A DNA stretch of 9,052 bases from contig JARFQZ010000342.1 of NCBI GenBank assembly GCA_029287515.1, positions 1 through 9,052 on the forward strand, in the 5' to 3' direction. This document shows, piece by piece, positions 1 through 6,426 of the stretch (its first letter is position 1; every line of letters begins with the position of its first letter). The notes beneath the pieces were generated by a model, which did no database searches, was not told the origin of the DNA, and saw nothing but the letters and a program-made list of their open reading frames with translations. This DNA comes from Lysobacterales bacterium. Its GTDB lineage: Bacteria > Pseudomonadota > Gammaproteobacteria > Xanthomonadales > SZUA-36. A program made the translations under genes and the position numbers.

Positions 1-486
1 TGTACGGCGGGGGTAAGCGTCCCGAATACAGCCTCTGCCAGCGGCGAATCGGTCGAATTCCCGTTCGGCTCGGTCAATGACGACGATGGCGCTACATTGT
101 CCTGCGAGGAACCGATGAGCATCTGCGATGACGGCAAGCCGGGCAGGCTCAAGGTGCGGTATGACGGTGATGACGATTCCGCGTATACGCAGGATCCGTC
201 GATGGTAACCATCTCTCCGGCCAGCGTGAACTTCCCGGATGGTGATGTCTGGATCGAAGTATTCGACAACAAGGACCGGAACCTCGTGTTTGCCAACACG
301 GTTCCGAAATTCGGTTCCTTCTGGATTTCCGGGCCCAGGAAGCTGATCAGCTCGTCCTACTTTTTCTACATTTACACCAGCCAGGGCGGGACTTTATTGC
401 AAACGATCAACTTCCACACGTCTTGCTCAGAGCCGTTAAACTTCGGCGACGAGTTTGGCGGCATCACGTTGCTGGGCGGCCAGTAG
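1..486 (+). CDS. 3' part of a probable secreted/surface protein with a C-terminal HTSC motif domain (function unknown)
   Basis: The frame is open from the first base to a TAG at 484-486, so the gene is cut by the window edge and 161 C-terminal residues are visible. A TTG at 97 could be read as a start, but the upstream frame keeps the same character, so I treat it as internal. The part from about residue 41 to the end starts with ICDDGKPGRLKVRY and finishes with LLQTINFHTSCSEPLNFGDE followed by FGGITLLGG. This resembles a beta-rich extracellular domain of unknown function (DUF7467-like, from memory) seen in secreted or surface proteins of marine and environmental bacteria. The fragment is acidic, rich in Asp, Gly and Ser, and has four visible cysteines (residues 1, 35, 42, 142). 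No C-terminal membrane anchor or sorting motif is seen. The signal peptide, if any, lies outside the window. Extracellular location is inferred; no enzymatic role is suggested. Confidence 0.72.
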   Translation, partial: CTAGVSVPNTASASGESVEFPFGSVNDDDGATLSCEEPMSICDDGKPGRLKVRYDGDDDSAYTQDPSMVTISPASVNFPDGDVWIEVFDNKDRNLVFANTVPKFGSFWISGPRKLISSSYFFYIYTSQGGTLLQTINFHTSCSEPLNFGDEFGGITLLGGQ

Positions 487-514
487 ATCGGGCGATAAGT
501 AAAGTGTGAGCAAA

Positions 515-546
515 AGAGGCCGGGATTTCCCGGCCTCTGATTTTTT
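515..546 (+). terminator. Rho-independent terminator, probably bidirectional
   Basis: A perfect 10-bp stem (AGAGGCCGGG at 515-524 with CCCGGCCTCT at 529-538) closes an ATTT loop and is followed by GA and six T (541-546). It lies 28 bases after the stop of the + strand gene. Read on the minus strand, the same stem is followed by TTTTG (bases 515-511), a shorter U-tract, and sits just past the end of the E2 gene. It probably ends both convergent transcripts, more strongly in the + direction. Confidence 0.9.
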
Positions 547-575
547 AAGCAGTCGTTGTTGAAAGAGTTTCGCCG

Positions 576-1781
576 CTACATGAAGATAGTGGCTGGCTGT
601 TCCAGAAGTTCCTTCAGGTGCTGGATCATCGCGGCGCCGTCGTAACCGTCGACGAACCGGTGGTCGAAGGATGAAGACAAGTTCATCATGGTTCGTACTT
701 CGATCCGGCCATCAATGACCATGGGCCGTTCAACCGCCTTGTTGACGCCGATGATCCCGACTTCAGGCTGATTGATCACGGGTGTGCTGACAATGCCGCC
801 CATCTTGCCGAGACTGGTAATGGTAAGGGTCGAGCCGGTCAGTTCGTCTCGGCTGGCGCTGTTATCGCGGGCTGCGGCGGATACGCGCCTGATTTCTGCC
901 GCCATTTCTTCAAGCCCCAGTGCTTCGCCATGTTTCACGACCGGCACTTTCAGGCCGTCCGCCGTCTGGGTGGCGATTCCCAGGTGAACAGCCTCGTGAC
1001 GAACGATCACGTTGCGTTCAGGATCGTAATGGGCATTGCATTGCGGAAACCGGTCCAGCGCCTTGACCAGCGCCATTCCCAGGAACGCCAGCGGGGTGAG
1101 TTGTGGCTCCGAAACGTCTTTTTTCGAATTCAGGTGTTTGCGCAATAATTCCAGAGCCGTTACATCGACTTCCTCGACATAAGTGAAATGCGGAATCTCG
1201 CTGGCGGCCTGCGCCATTCGTTCGGCGATCTTGCGTCGCAGGCCGATCACCCTGATCTCGGTGGTTCCGGTCCTTGCCTGGCGAGTAGCCTGGCCTTGAG
1301 CCGGCTGTGCCGGGCCGGACTGGCCGGAGCCGATGAACTGTTCGAAATCCGACTTGAGGATGCGGCCGCGCGGCCCGGTGCCTCTGACAACTGATAGGTC
1401 CACGCCAGCTTCCCGGGCGCGAGCCCTGATGGACGGGGACGTCATGACCTTGGCCGAAGAGGGGGTCTCAGCAGCGGGCGCGGGTGACTCCGGCGCAGGT
1501 TCTGTCGCTGAAGGCTCATCAGCAGGGGCTGCAACAGCCCCGGATGTTTCGAACACGATCAATGCGGAACCCACGGTCACCATGTCGCCTTCTTCTCCGG
1601 CAACCGAGATCACTTTCCCCGAGACCGGGGCGGTCAGTTCAACTGCTGCCTTGTCGGTCAGCATGGCGCAGATCGGGTCCTCTTCTGCCACCTGGTCACC
1701 GGTCTTTACCATCCATTCGGCGATTTCGGCCTCTACCGTTCCTTCACCCAGGTCGGGCAGCTTGAAAGTGAATTCGCTCAT
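576..1781 (-). CDS. bkdB: E2 component (dihydrolipoyl acyltransferase) of branched-chain 2-oxoacid dehydrogenase complex
   Basis: The 401-residue core enzyme takes the acyl group from E1 on a swinging lipoyl arm and transfers it to CoA. Domains in order: an N-terminal lipoyl domain (about residues 4-77, starting FKLPDLGEGTVEAEI, lipoylated Lys44 in TDKAAVEL); an Ala/Pro-rich linker (79-112); a peripheral-subunit-binding domain (115-150, SPSIRARAREAGVDLSVVRG then TGPRGRILKSD); a second Gln/Ala/Gly-rich linker; and the catalytic acyltransferase domain (about 174-401) with the active-site motif SFDHRFVDG (His374, Asp378). Only one lipoyl domain is present. The frame extends to 1844, but the ATG at 1781 is chosen: GGAGG lies 4 bases upstream, it starts the lipoyl domain exactly, and it overlaps the E1-beta stop as ATGA (1781-1778), which suggests translational coupling. 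It is the last gene of the operon. The order after E1-alpha and E1-beta supports branched-chain over pyruvate or 2-oxoglutarate specificity. Confidence 0.95.
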   Translation of the reverse strand: MSEFTFKLPDLGEGTVEAEIAEWMVKTGDQVAEEDPICAMLTDKAAVELTAPVSGKVISVAGEEGDMVTVGSALIVFETSGAVAAPADEPSATEPAPESPAPAAETPSSAKVMTSPSIRARAREAGVDLSVVRGTGPRGRILKSDFEQFIGSGQSGPAQPAQGQATRQARTGTTEIRVIGLRRKIAERMAQAASEIPHFTYVEEVDVTALELLRKHLNSKKDVSEPQLTPLAFLGMALVKALDRFPQCNAHYDPERNVIVRHEAVHLGIATQTADGLKVPVVKHGEALGLEEMAAEIRRVSAAARDNSASRDELTGSTLTITSLGKMGGIVSTPVINQPEVGIIGVNKAVERPMVIDGRIEVRTMMNLSSSFDHRFVDGYDGAAMIQHLKELLEQPATIFM

Positions 1782-2794
1782 GCGACCTCCATCAGCTTGC
1801 GGATTCCGTCGGCCAGTCGTTTCTGCACCGGGAAGTATTGCCATTCAAAGGCGTGCGGGTAGGGCGTATCCCAGCCCGTGATCCGGGAAATCGGTGCTTC
1901 CAGGTGCCAGAAGCACTCTTTTTGTATGGTGGCCACCAGTTCGGCGCCGTAACCACAGAAACGGGTCGCCTCGTGGGCCACCATGGCGCGACCGGTCTTG
2001 TTGACCGAATCACGGATCGTGTCGACATCCAGAGGCATCAGGGTGCGCACATCGATGATTTCAGCATCGACGCCGGCCCGTTTCGCCGCGGCTTGCGCCA
2101 CGTGCACGATGGTGCCGTATGTAATGATGGTCAGGTCTTCGCCTTCCTCTACAACCTCCGCCTTGCCCAGCGGCACGGTGTAGTAATCATCAGGTACTTC
2201 ACCCTTGGGGTGGGAAGCCCAGGATACCGCGGGTTTGTCGGGATCCCCGTCGAACGGGCCGTTGTAAATCCGCTTGGGCTCGAAGAACACCACCGGGTCG
2301 TTGGATTCGATGGCGCTGATCAGCAGGCCCTTGGCGTCATAGGGATTGGAAACCATGACGGTCTTAACTCCGGACAGGTGCGTGAAAATACCCTCCGGGC
2401 TCTGGGAATGTGTCTGTCCGCCGCGGATGCCGCCGCCGCAGGGTGTGCGGATGGTTACGGGTGCGAAAAAATCGCCTGCGCTGCGGTAGCGCAGCCGGGA
2501 CAGTTCGCTGACGATCTGGTCGAAACCGGGATAGATATAGTCGGCAAACTGGATTTCCACCACGGGCCTGAGTCCGTTTATGCCGAGTCCAATCGCTGTT
2601 GCGACGATACCGCCTTCAGCGATCGGCGCATCGATCACGCGGTGCTCACCGTACTTCTGCTGCAGGCCATCGGTGCAGCGGAATACGCCGCCGAAATAGC
2701 CGATGTCCTGGCCGAATGCGACGACGCTCGGGTCCTTCTCCAGCATGATGTCATGCGCGGACCGGATGGCCTGGATCATGTTCATCTGGCTCAT
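1778..2794 (-). CDS. bkdA2: E1-beta subunit of branched-chain 2-oxoacid dehydrogenase
   Basis: The 338-residue beta subunit forms an alpha2beta2 thiamine-diphosphate decarboxylase with the product of the preceding gene, decarboxylating the 2-oxoacids of Val, Leu and Ile and acylating the lipoyl group of E2. Visible signatures: FGQDIGYFGGVFRCTDGLQ (residues 27-45), DAPIAEGGIVATA with Glu60 at the position of the cofactor-contacting glutamate, VEIQFADYIYPGFDQIVSE (79-97), GGIRGGQTHSQSPEG with the active-site His129, the C-terminal transketolase-like part with VAHEATRFCGYGAELV (272-287), and ITGWDTPYPHAFEW. It resembles Pseudomonas BkdA2 nearly end to end, without that protein's N-terminal extension. 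The frame is open to 3064, but that would overlap the E1-alpha gene by over 270 bases. The ATG at 2794 has AGGGGGGA upstream (2808-2801) and overlaps the E1-alpha stop as ATGA (2794-2791). Confidence 0.95.
   Translation of the reverse strand: MSQMNMIQAIRSAHDIMLEKDPSVVAFGQDIGYFGGVFRCTDGLQQKYGEHRVIDAPIAEGGIVATAIGLGINGLRPVVEIQFADYIYPGFDQIVSELSRLRYRSAGDFFAPVTIRTPCGGGIRGGQTHSQSPEGIFTHLSGVKTVMVSNPYDAKGLLISAIESNDPVVFFEPKRIYNGPFDGDPDKPAVSWASHPKGEVPDDYYTVPLGKAEVVEEGEDLTIITYGTIVHVAQAAAKRAGVDAEIIDVRTLMPLDVDTIRDSVNKTGRAMVAHEATRFCGYGAELVATIQKECFWHLEAPISRITGWDTPYPHAFEWQYFPVQKRLADGIRKLMEVA
1786..1790 (-). promoter_or_regulatory. Ribosome binding site fixing the E2 start
   Basis: GGAGG on the minus strand, 4 bases before the ATG at 1781. 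It lies inside the last codons of the E1-beta gene and decides for the internal ATG over the upstream in-frame start at 1844. Confidence 0.75.
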
Positions 2795-4035
2795 GGCAGT
2801 TCCCCCCTGATCCGCAACAGCTTGTCGCGTTGTTTCTCGAGATGCTCGGGCATTTCCTCGAACACGTCCTCGAAGGCCAGCCTGACATCGAGGAAGGGGG
2901 GTTCGGTCATCGTGCCGTAGCTGACCGCTTCTTTCCAGGCAGCTTCGACCGTTGTTTTCAATTCCGTTTCCATTTCCGCGTGCCGATCTTCGGACCAGGA
3001 GCCGTTTTTGATCAGGTGCTGCTTCAGGCGTTCCACCGGGTCTCCCAGCGGGAATGCCGCCCATTCATTCCTGGGACGATAACGGGTTGGATCGTCGCTG
3101 GTGGAATGGGCTCCGCCTCGGTAGGTGACCAGTTCAATCAGGGTCGGGCCGCCTCCGCTTCGCGCCCGCTCAACAGCCCACCGGGTTACCGCGTACACGG
3201 CCAGCAGGTCATTCCCGTCAACCCGGATACCCGGGATACCCAGGCCCAGGCCGCGGGCGGCAAAGGAGCGGCGCTCGCCACCCGCAACGCCCTGGAAAGT
3301 CGATATGGCCCACTGATTATTGATGACATTCAGGACCACCGGCGCGTGGTATACGGATGCAAAGGTCAGGGCGTAATGGAAATCGGCTTCGGCCGTGCTG
3401 CCGTCACCCAACCAGGACGCGGCGATGTGATCGTCTCCCTTGATGGCTGCGCCCATTGCCCAGCCGACCGCCTGCGGAAATTGCGTCGCCAGGTTACCGG
3501 AGATCGTGAACAGGTTGTTTTCTTTGTTCTGGTAGAAGATGGGCATCTGGCGGCCCTTGCACATGTCACGGCTGTTGGACAGGCACTGGCACATCATGTC
3601 CACCAGCCCGGTGTTCCGCATGATATAGAGGCCCTGATTGCGGTAGGCCGGGAACAACATGTCTTCCGGTCCGAAGGCCAGGCCCTGGCCGATCGAAACA
3701 GCCTCCTCGCCCAGCGCCTGCATGTAAAACGAAATCTTCCCCTGGCGCTGAACGCGCTGCATGCGGTCATCGTAAACCCGGGTCAATACCATTAGCCTGA
3801 GCGCTTCGATCAGGGTGTCTTCATCGAGGTCGGGTTTCCACGGCCCCTGTGCGACGTGATCGTCGTCCAGCACGCGAACCAGGCTTTCCGCCAGGAACTC
3901 AATGGACTTGGCCCTGGCGTCGGTTGCCGGGCGTTCAACGGCGCCGGCTTCGGACAGGTTCAGGTAGCTGAAATCGGGTTCTTCTCCGGGTCGGGCAGTG
4001 GGTTGTGGGATGTGCAGTTTGGGTTTCTTTGTCAT
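2791..4035 (-). CDS. bkdA1: E1-alpha subunit of branched-chain 2-oxoacid dehydrogenase
   Basis: The 414-residue alpha subunit carries the thiamine-diphosphate site of the E1 decarboxylase. The cofactor motif runs from GDGSTAEADF (residues 210-219) to VLNVINNQWAIS (Asn239-Asn240). Other signatures are ISFYMQALGEEA (101-112), LFPAYRNQG, FTISGNLATQFPQAVGWAMG (176-195) and the loop YRGGAHSTSDDPTRYR (305-320), the counterpart of the mammalian phosphorylation loop. The N-terminus (KLHIPQP-ARPGEEPDFSYL) matches the Pseudomonas BkdA1 type, longer at the N-terminus than pyruvate dehydrogenase alpha subunits. An in-frame GTG at 4059 would add 8 residues. I prefer the ATG at 4035 because it fits the BkdA1 N-terminus; neither start has a strong Shine-Dalgarno sequence. 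First gene of a three-gene operon divergent from an Lrp-type regulator. No kinase or phosphatase gene is nearby. Confidence 0.95.
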   Translation of the reverse strand: MTKKPKLHIPQPTARPGEEPDFSYLNLSEAGAVERPATDARAKSIEFLAESLVRVLDDDHVAQGPWKPDLDEDTLIEALRLMVLTRVYDDRMQRVQRQGKISFYMQALGEEAVSIGQGLAFGPEDMLFPAYRNQGLYIMRNTGLVDMMCQCLSNSRDMCKGRQMPIFYQNKENNLFTISGNLATQFPQAVGWAMGAAIKGDDHIAASWLGDGSTAEADFHYALTFASVYHAPVVLNVINNQWAISTFQGVAGGERRSFAARGLGLGIPGIRVDGNDLLAVYAVTRWAVERARSGGGPTLIELVTYRGGAHSTSDDPTRYRPRNEWAAFPLGDPVERLKQHLIKNGSWSEDRHAEMETELKTTVEAAWKEAVSYGTMTEPPFLDVRLAFEDVFEEMPEHLEKQRDKLLRIRGELP

Positions 4036-4083
4036 CTTTTCAGAATAGCTCAAATTCACGGAATTTTACTTGCGAAAAGCAAA

Positions 4084-4112
4084 CGGTCATTTTAGCCTTG
4101 AGAATGTATAAT
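4084..4112 (+). promoter_or_regulatory. Candidate sigma70 promoter of the Lrp-family gene
   Basis: A perfect TATAAT at 4107-4112 stands 17 bases after a poor -35 (CGGTCA, 4084-4089, 3 of 6 matches). Initiation near 4119 gives a leader of only about 22 bases before the ATG at 4142. The weak -35 suggests dependence on an activator or low basal expression. The element occupies nearly the same DNA as the opposed bkd promoter candidate. Confidence 0.5.
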
Positions 4113-4117
4113 GCAAA
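4089..4117 (-). promoter_or_regulatory. Candidate sigma70 promoter of the bkd operon
   Basis: On the minus strand, TTTGCA (4117-4112; 4 of 6 matches to TTGACA) is followed after 17 bases by TAAAAT (4094-4089; 5 of 6 matches to TATAAT). Transcription would begin near 4082, giving a leader of about 47 bases to the ATG at 4035. A second TAAAAT at 4068-4063 lacks a good -35 and is a weaker alternative; if used, it would exclude the GTG start at 4059. Prediction by inspection only. Confidence 0.5.
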
Positions 4118-4141
4118 AATATTTGAAAAAATGGATAGATC

Positions 4142-4609
4142 ATGTCAGAAACAGAGATTGATAAGGTAGATAAAGAGATTATTCGCCTGTTACAGGAAGA
4201 TGCCGAGCTTTCAGCAGCCGCGATTGGGGAAAGAATCGGGCTATCGCAGTCACCTTGCTGGAGGCGGATCCAGCGGCTGCGGGATGAGGGGCTGATACAG
4301 GGGCAGGTGATGCGTTTCGACCGCAAAAAGCTGGGTTTCGACGTCATGGTTTTCGCCCAGGTCAAGCTGACGGCGCACGGCCGCAGCAAGGTCCCCGAAT
4401 TCGCCGAGACCATCAGGCAGTTTCCGGAGGTTCAGGAATGCCACCTGGTGCTGGGCAACATCGATTTCCTGCTGCGGATCGTGGTGCGGGACATCGAGGA
4501 ATACGAAAGATTCTTTTTTGAAAAACTTTCCCACCTGGCTGAAATCCAGGAGGTCCACTCCAACATCGTGTTGTCGGAAATCAAGTACACTACAGAGTTG
4601 CCGATTTAA
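4142..4609 (+). CDS. Lrp/AsnC-family transcriptional regulator, probable regulator of the bkd operon
   Basis: At 155 residues this is a normal Lrp/AsnC length. The N-terminal winged helix-turn-helix spans about residues 6-55: VDKEIIRLLQEDAELSAAAI then GERIGLSQSPCWRRIQRL, matching the family pattern D..I...LQ.d.R......a..vgLS.spc..R...L, with the recognition helix around 35-47. The C-terminal ligand-binding and oligomerisation (RAM) domain spans about 66-145 and contains VMVFAQVKLTAHG, PEVQECHLVLGNIDFLLRIV (Gly105 in the effector-binding turn) and a final SNIVLSEIKYTTELPI strand. The gene is divergent from bkdA1 with about 106 bases between starts, the arrangement of Pseudomonas bkdR, an Lrp-type activator that responds to branched-chain amino acids. 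Control of bkd, and possibly of the dehydrogenase gene 38 bases downstream, is inferred from position. A weak GGATAG (4133-4138) precedes the ATG. I give no symbol because orthology with bkdR, as opposed to another Lrp paralogue, cannot be settled by eye. Confidence 0.9.
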   Translation: MSETEIDKVDKEIIRLLQEDAELSAAAIGERIGLSQSPCWRRIQRLRDEGLIQGQVMRFDRKKLGFDVMVFAQVKLTAHGRSKVPEFAETIRQFPEVQECHLVLGNIDFLLRIVVRDIEEYERFFFEKLSHLAEIQEVHSNIVLSEIKYTTELPI

Positions 4610-4635
4610 AATATGACAGCCCGTCAACATTAACC

Positions 4636-4639
4636 GGAG
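4636..4639 (+). promoter_or_regulatory. Ribosome binding site fixing the acyl-CoA dehydrogenase start
   Basis: GGAG lies 8 bases before the ATG at 4648. Its last G is also the first base of an in-frame GTG at 4639, so that upstream start would have its own binding site missing. This supports the ATG at 4648. Confidence 0.7.
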
Positions 4640-4647
4640 TGACCGTT

Positions 4648-6426
4648 ATGAGTGACTACAGCTACCCCTACAAGGATGCTGAATTTATCTTCAATGAACT
4701 GATTGATTTTGACCAGATGTGTGCGCAGGCAGGCCTGGATGAAATGAATGCCGAACTGGCGTTCGCTGTCCTCGAAGAAGCCAACCGCATGGGTTCGGAG
4801 CTGATAGCCCCCCTTAACGTGGTGGGTGACCGGGAAGGCGCATCACTGGGTGAGGACGGAGTGGTGGAGACTCCCGGCTTCAAGGAGGCCTACTTGCGGT
4901 ACGTCGAAGACGGATGGGCCGGGCTGGGTTTCCCGGAAGAGTTTGGCGGACAGGGTATGCCCAAGGTGCTGGCCACGGCCGTTGATGAAATCTGGCAATC
5001 GTGCAACCTGGGTTTCTCATTGTGCTCACTGTTGACCCACGGCGCGGTCGAGGCGCTGTTGCTGCATGGTTCCGATGAGTTGCAGAACACCTATCTTCCC
5101 AAGCTGGTCAGTGGCGAATGGACCGGAACCATGAACCTGACTGAACCCCAGGCGGGGTCTGACCTTGCGGCGGTGAATACGAGGGCGATTCCCGAGGGTG
5201 ACCATTACCTGGTTACCGGGCAAAAGATTTACATCACCTGGGGCGACCACCAGATGACCGATAATGTCATTCACCTGGTGCTGGCGCGGCTGCCCGATGC
5301 GCCCGCCGGTGTGAAGGGTATTTCCCTGTTCCTGGTTCCGAAGTTCCTGTTGGACGATAACGGCGAACCGGGGCAGCGCAATGATGTTCATTGTGTGTCC
5401 ATCGAGCACAAGCTTGGTATTCATGGCAGTCCGACCTGCGTGCTTTCTTTCGGTGACAATGAAGGCGCGGTCGGCTACCTGGTCGGTGAACCGCATCGGG
5501 GACTGATGGCCATGTTCACGATGATGAATGATGCGCGCCAGAGCGTCGGCCTGCAGGGGTTGTCCGTATCCGAGCGGTCCTATCAACAGGCCAGGGGCTG
5601 GGCGATGGAACGTTTGCAGGGTACCCGCAGCGACGGGACGCGTTTTCCAATCATCGACTTTCCCGATGTCCGTCGTTTGCTGATGCTGATGAAGTCCGGC
5701 GCCGAGGCCATGCGAGGGCTGGCTTACGTGGCGTCCGCCGAAATTGACCGGTCCCGTTTAAGCAAGGATGCCGATGAGAAAGCCCGTCATGGGGCCCGGG
5801 TTGACCTGTACACGCCCATCGTCAAGGGCTGGCTGACCGAGTTATCCCAGGAACTCACCTCCCACGGCATCCAGGTGCATGGTGGCATGGGCTATATCGA
5901 GGAGACCGGCAGCGCACAGTTTTACCGGGATGCGCGGATTACGACCATTTACGAAGGGACCACCGCGATCCAGGCCAATGACCTGGTGGGACGAAAAACG
6001 CTGGCTGATGGTGGCGAGGCGCTGTCCGCCCTGTTGGATGAGATCCGGCAAACCGCGGGTCAGCTGGCAGAAGCTGAAGGGCTGTCAGGGCTGGGCGAGG
6101 CACTGGCGGCCGGTGTGGCGGCTGGTGAGGCTGCGCGGGACTGGCTGCTGGCGCATGCCGCCGAAAGCCGTGATGTCGGCGGCGCCGCCGGAGTGAACCT
6201 GCTGATGCTGCTCGGCTTTGTCTGTGGCGGCTGGGTGATGGGCGTTTCGGCCCTGAAAGCCTCGAAGCATCTGGCGGCGGGAACAGGTGACGCCCAATTC
6301 CTGGAAGCCAAGCTTGCGACGGCGCGGTTTTACGCCGAGCATTATCTGCCGAGGGCTGACGCCCATAGTGCGGCGGTGCAGGCTGGCCCGGACAGCATCA
6401 TGGCGCTGTCCGCCGAGCAGTTTTAA
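4648..6426 (+). CDS. Acyl-CoA dehydrogenase, ~600-residue class with C-terminal extension (DmdC/FadE-like)
   Basis: This 592-residue flavoprotein is predicted to introduce a trans-2 double bond into an acyl-CoA and pass electrons to electron-transfer flavoprotein. Order: N-terminal helical domain (about 35-155, with GWAGLGFPEEFGGQGMP); middle beta domain (about 158-275, with the FAD/substrate motif TMNLTEPQAGSDLAAVNTRA); C-terminal helical domain (about 283-452, with QVHGGMGYIEETGSAQFYRD and TTIYEGTTAIQANDL); and an extra domain (about 465-590), making it far longer than the usual ~380-residue enzymes. The expected catalytic base is Glu436 in IYEGT, the position used by medium- and short-chain enzymes; isovaleryl-CoA dehydrogenases place it elsewhere. 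The length and extra domain fit the class that includes methylmercaptopropionyl-CoA dehydrogenase DmdC and many enzymes annotated FadE-like. The true substrate is not readable from sequence. Position 38 bases after the Lrp-type gene and beside bkd suggests an acyl-CoA from branched-chain amino acid breakdown. The Ala/Gly-rich stretch at about 480-500 is typical of the extra domain. Confidence 0.9.
   Translation: MSDYSYPYKDAEFIFNELIDFDQMCAQAGLDEMNAELAFAVLEEANRMGSELIAPLNVVGDREGASLGEDGVVETPGFKEAYLRYVEDGWAGLGFPEEFGGQGMPKVLATAVDEIWQSCNLGFSLCSLLTHGAVEALLLHGSDELQNTYLPKLVSGEWTGTMNLTEPQAGSDLAAVNTRAIPEGDHYLVTGQKIYITWGDHQMTDNVIHLVLARLPDAPAGVKGISLFLVPKFLLDDNGEPGQRNDVHCVSIEHKLGIHGSPTCVLSFGDNEGAVGYLVGEPHRGLMAMFTMMNDARQSVGLQGLSVSERSYQQARGWAMERLQGTRSDGTRFPIIDFPDVRRLLMLMKSGAEAMRGLAYVASAEIDRSRLSKDADEKARHGARVDLYTPIVKGWLTELSQELTSHGIQVHGGMGYIEETGSAQFYRDARITTIYEGTTAIQANDLVGRKTLADGGEALSALLDEIRQTAGQLAEAEGLSGLGEALAAGVAAGEAARDWLLAHAAESRDVGGAAGVNLLMLLGFVCGGWVMGVSALKASKHLAAGTGDAQFLEAKLATARFYAEHYLPRADAHSAAVQAGPDSIMALSAEQF

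Noticed and set aside
1333..1881. Ser/Ala/Pro-rich + strand frame opposite the E2 gene
   Set aside because: The composition is the antisense reading of the E2 Ala/Pro linker and lipoyl domain; no independent evidence for a gene.
1838..2920. Long open frame on the + strand (about 360 codons) opposite the E1-beta gene
   Set aside because: It lies antisense to an unmistakable conserved gene, shows no recognisable domain and has low-complexity His/Gly/Asp-rich composition typical of an antisense frame in GC-rich DNA.
2830..3795. Long open frame on the + strand (about 320 codons) opposite the E1-alpha gene
   Set aside because: Antisense to bkdA1 throughout, no family motif and no convincing ribosome binding site; a by-product of codon bias.
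4036..4059. GTG start at 4059 for E1-alpha, adding 8 residues
   Set aside because: Not excluded, but the ATG at 4035 fits the BkdA1-type N-terminus better and neither start has a clear Shine-Dalgarno; a downstream alternative promoter would leave the GTG outside the transcript.
4610..4647. Possible separate promoter for the acyl-CoA dehydrogenase gene (TAAAAT at 4607-4612)
   Set aside because: The matching -35 position (AGTACA) has only 3 of 6 consensus bases and the gap is short; read-through from the Lrp-type gene is simpler.
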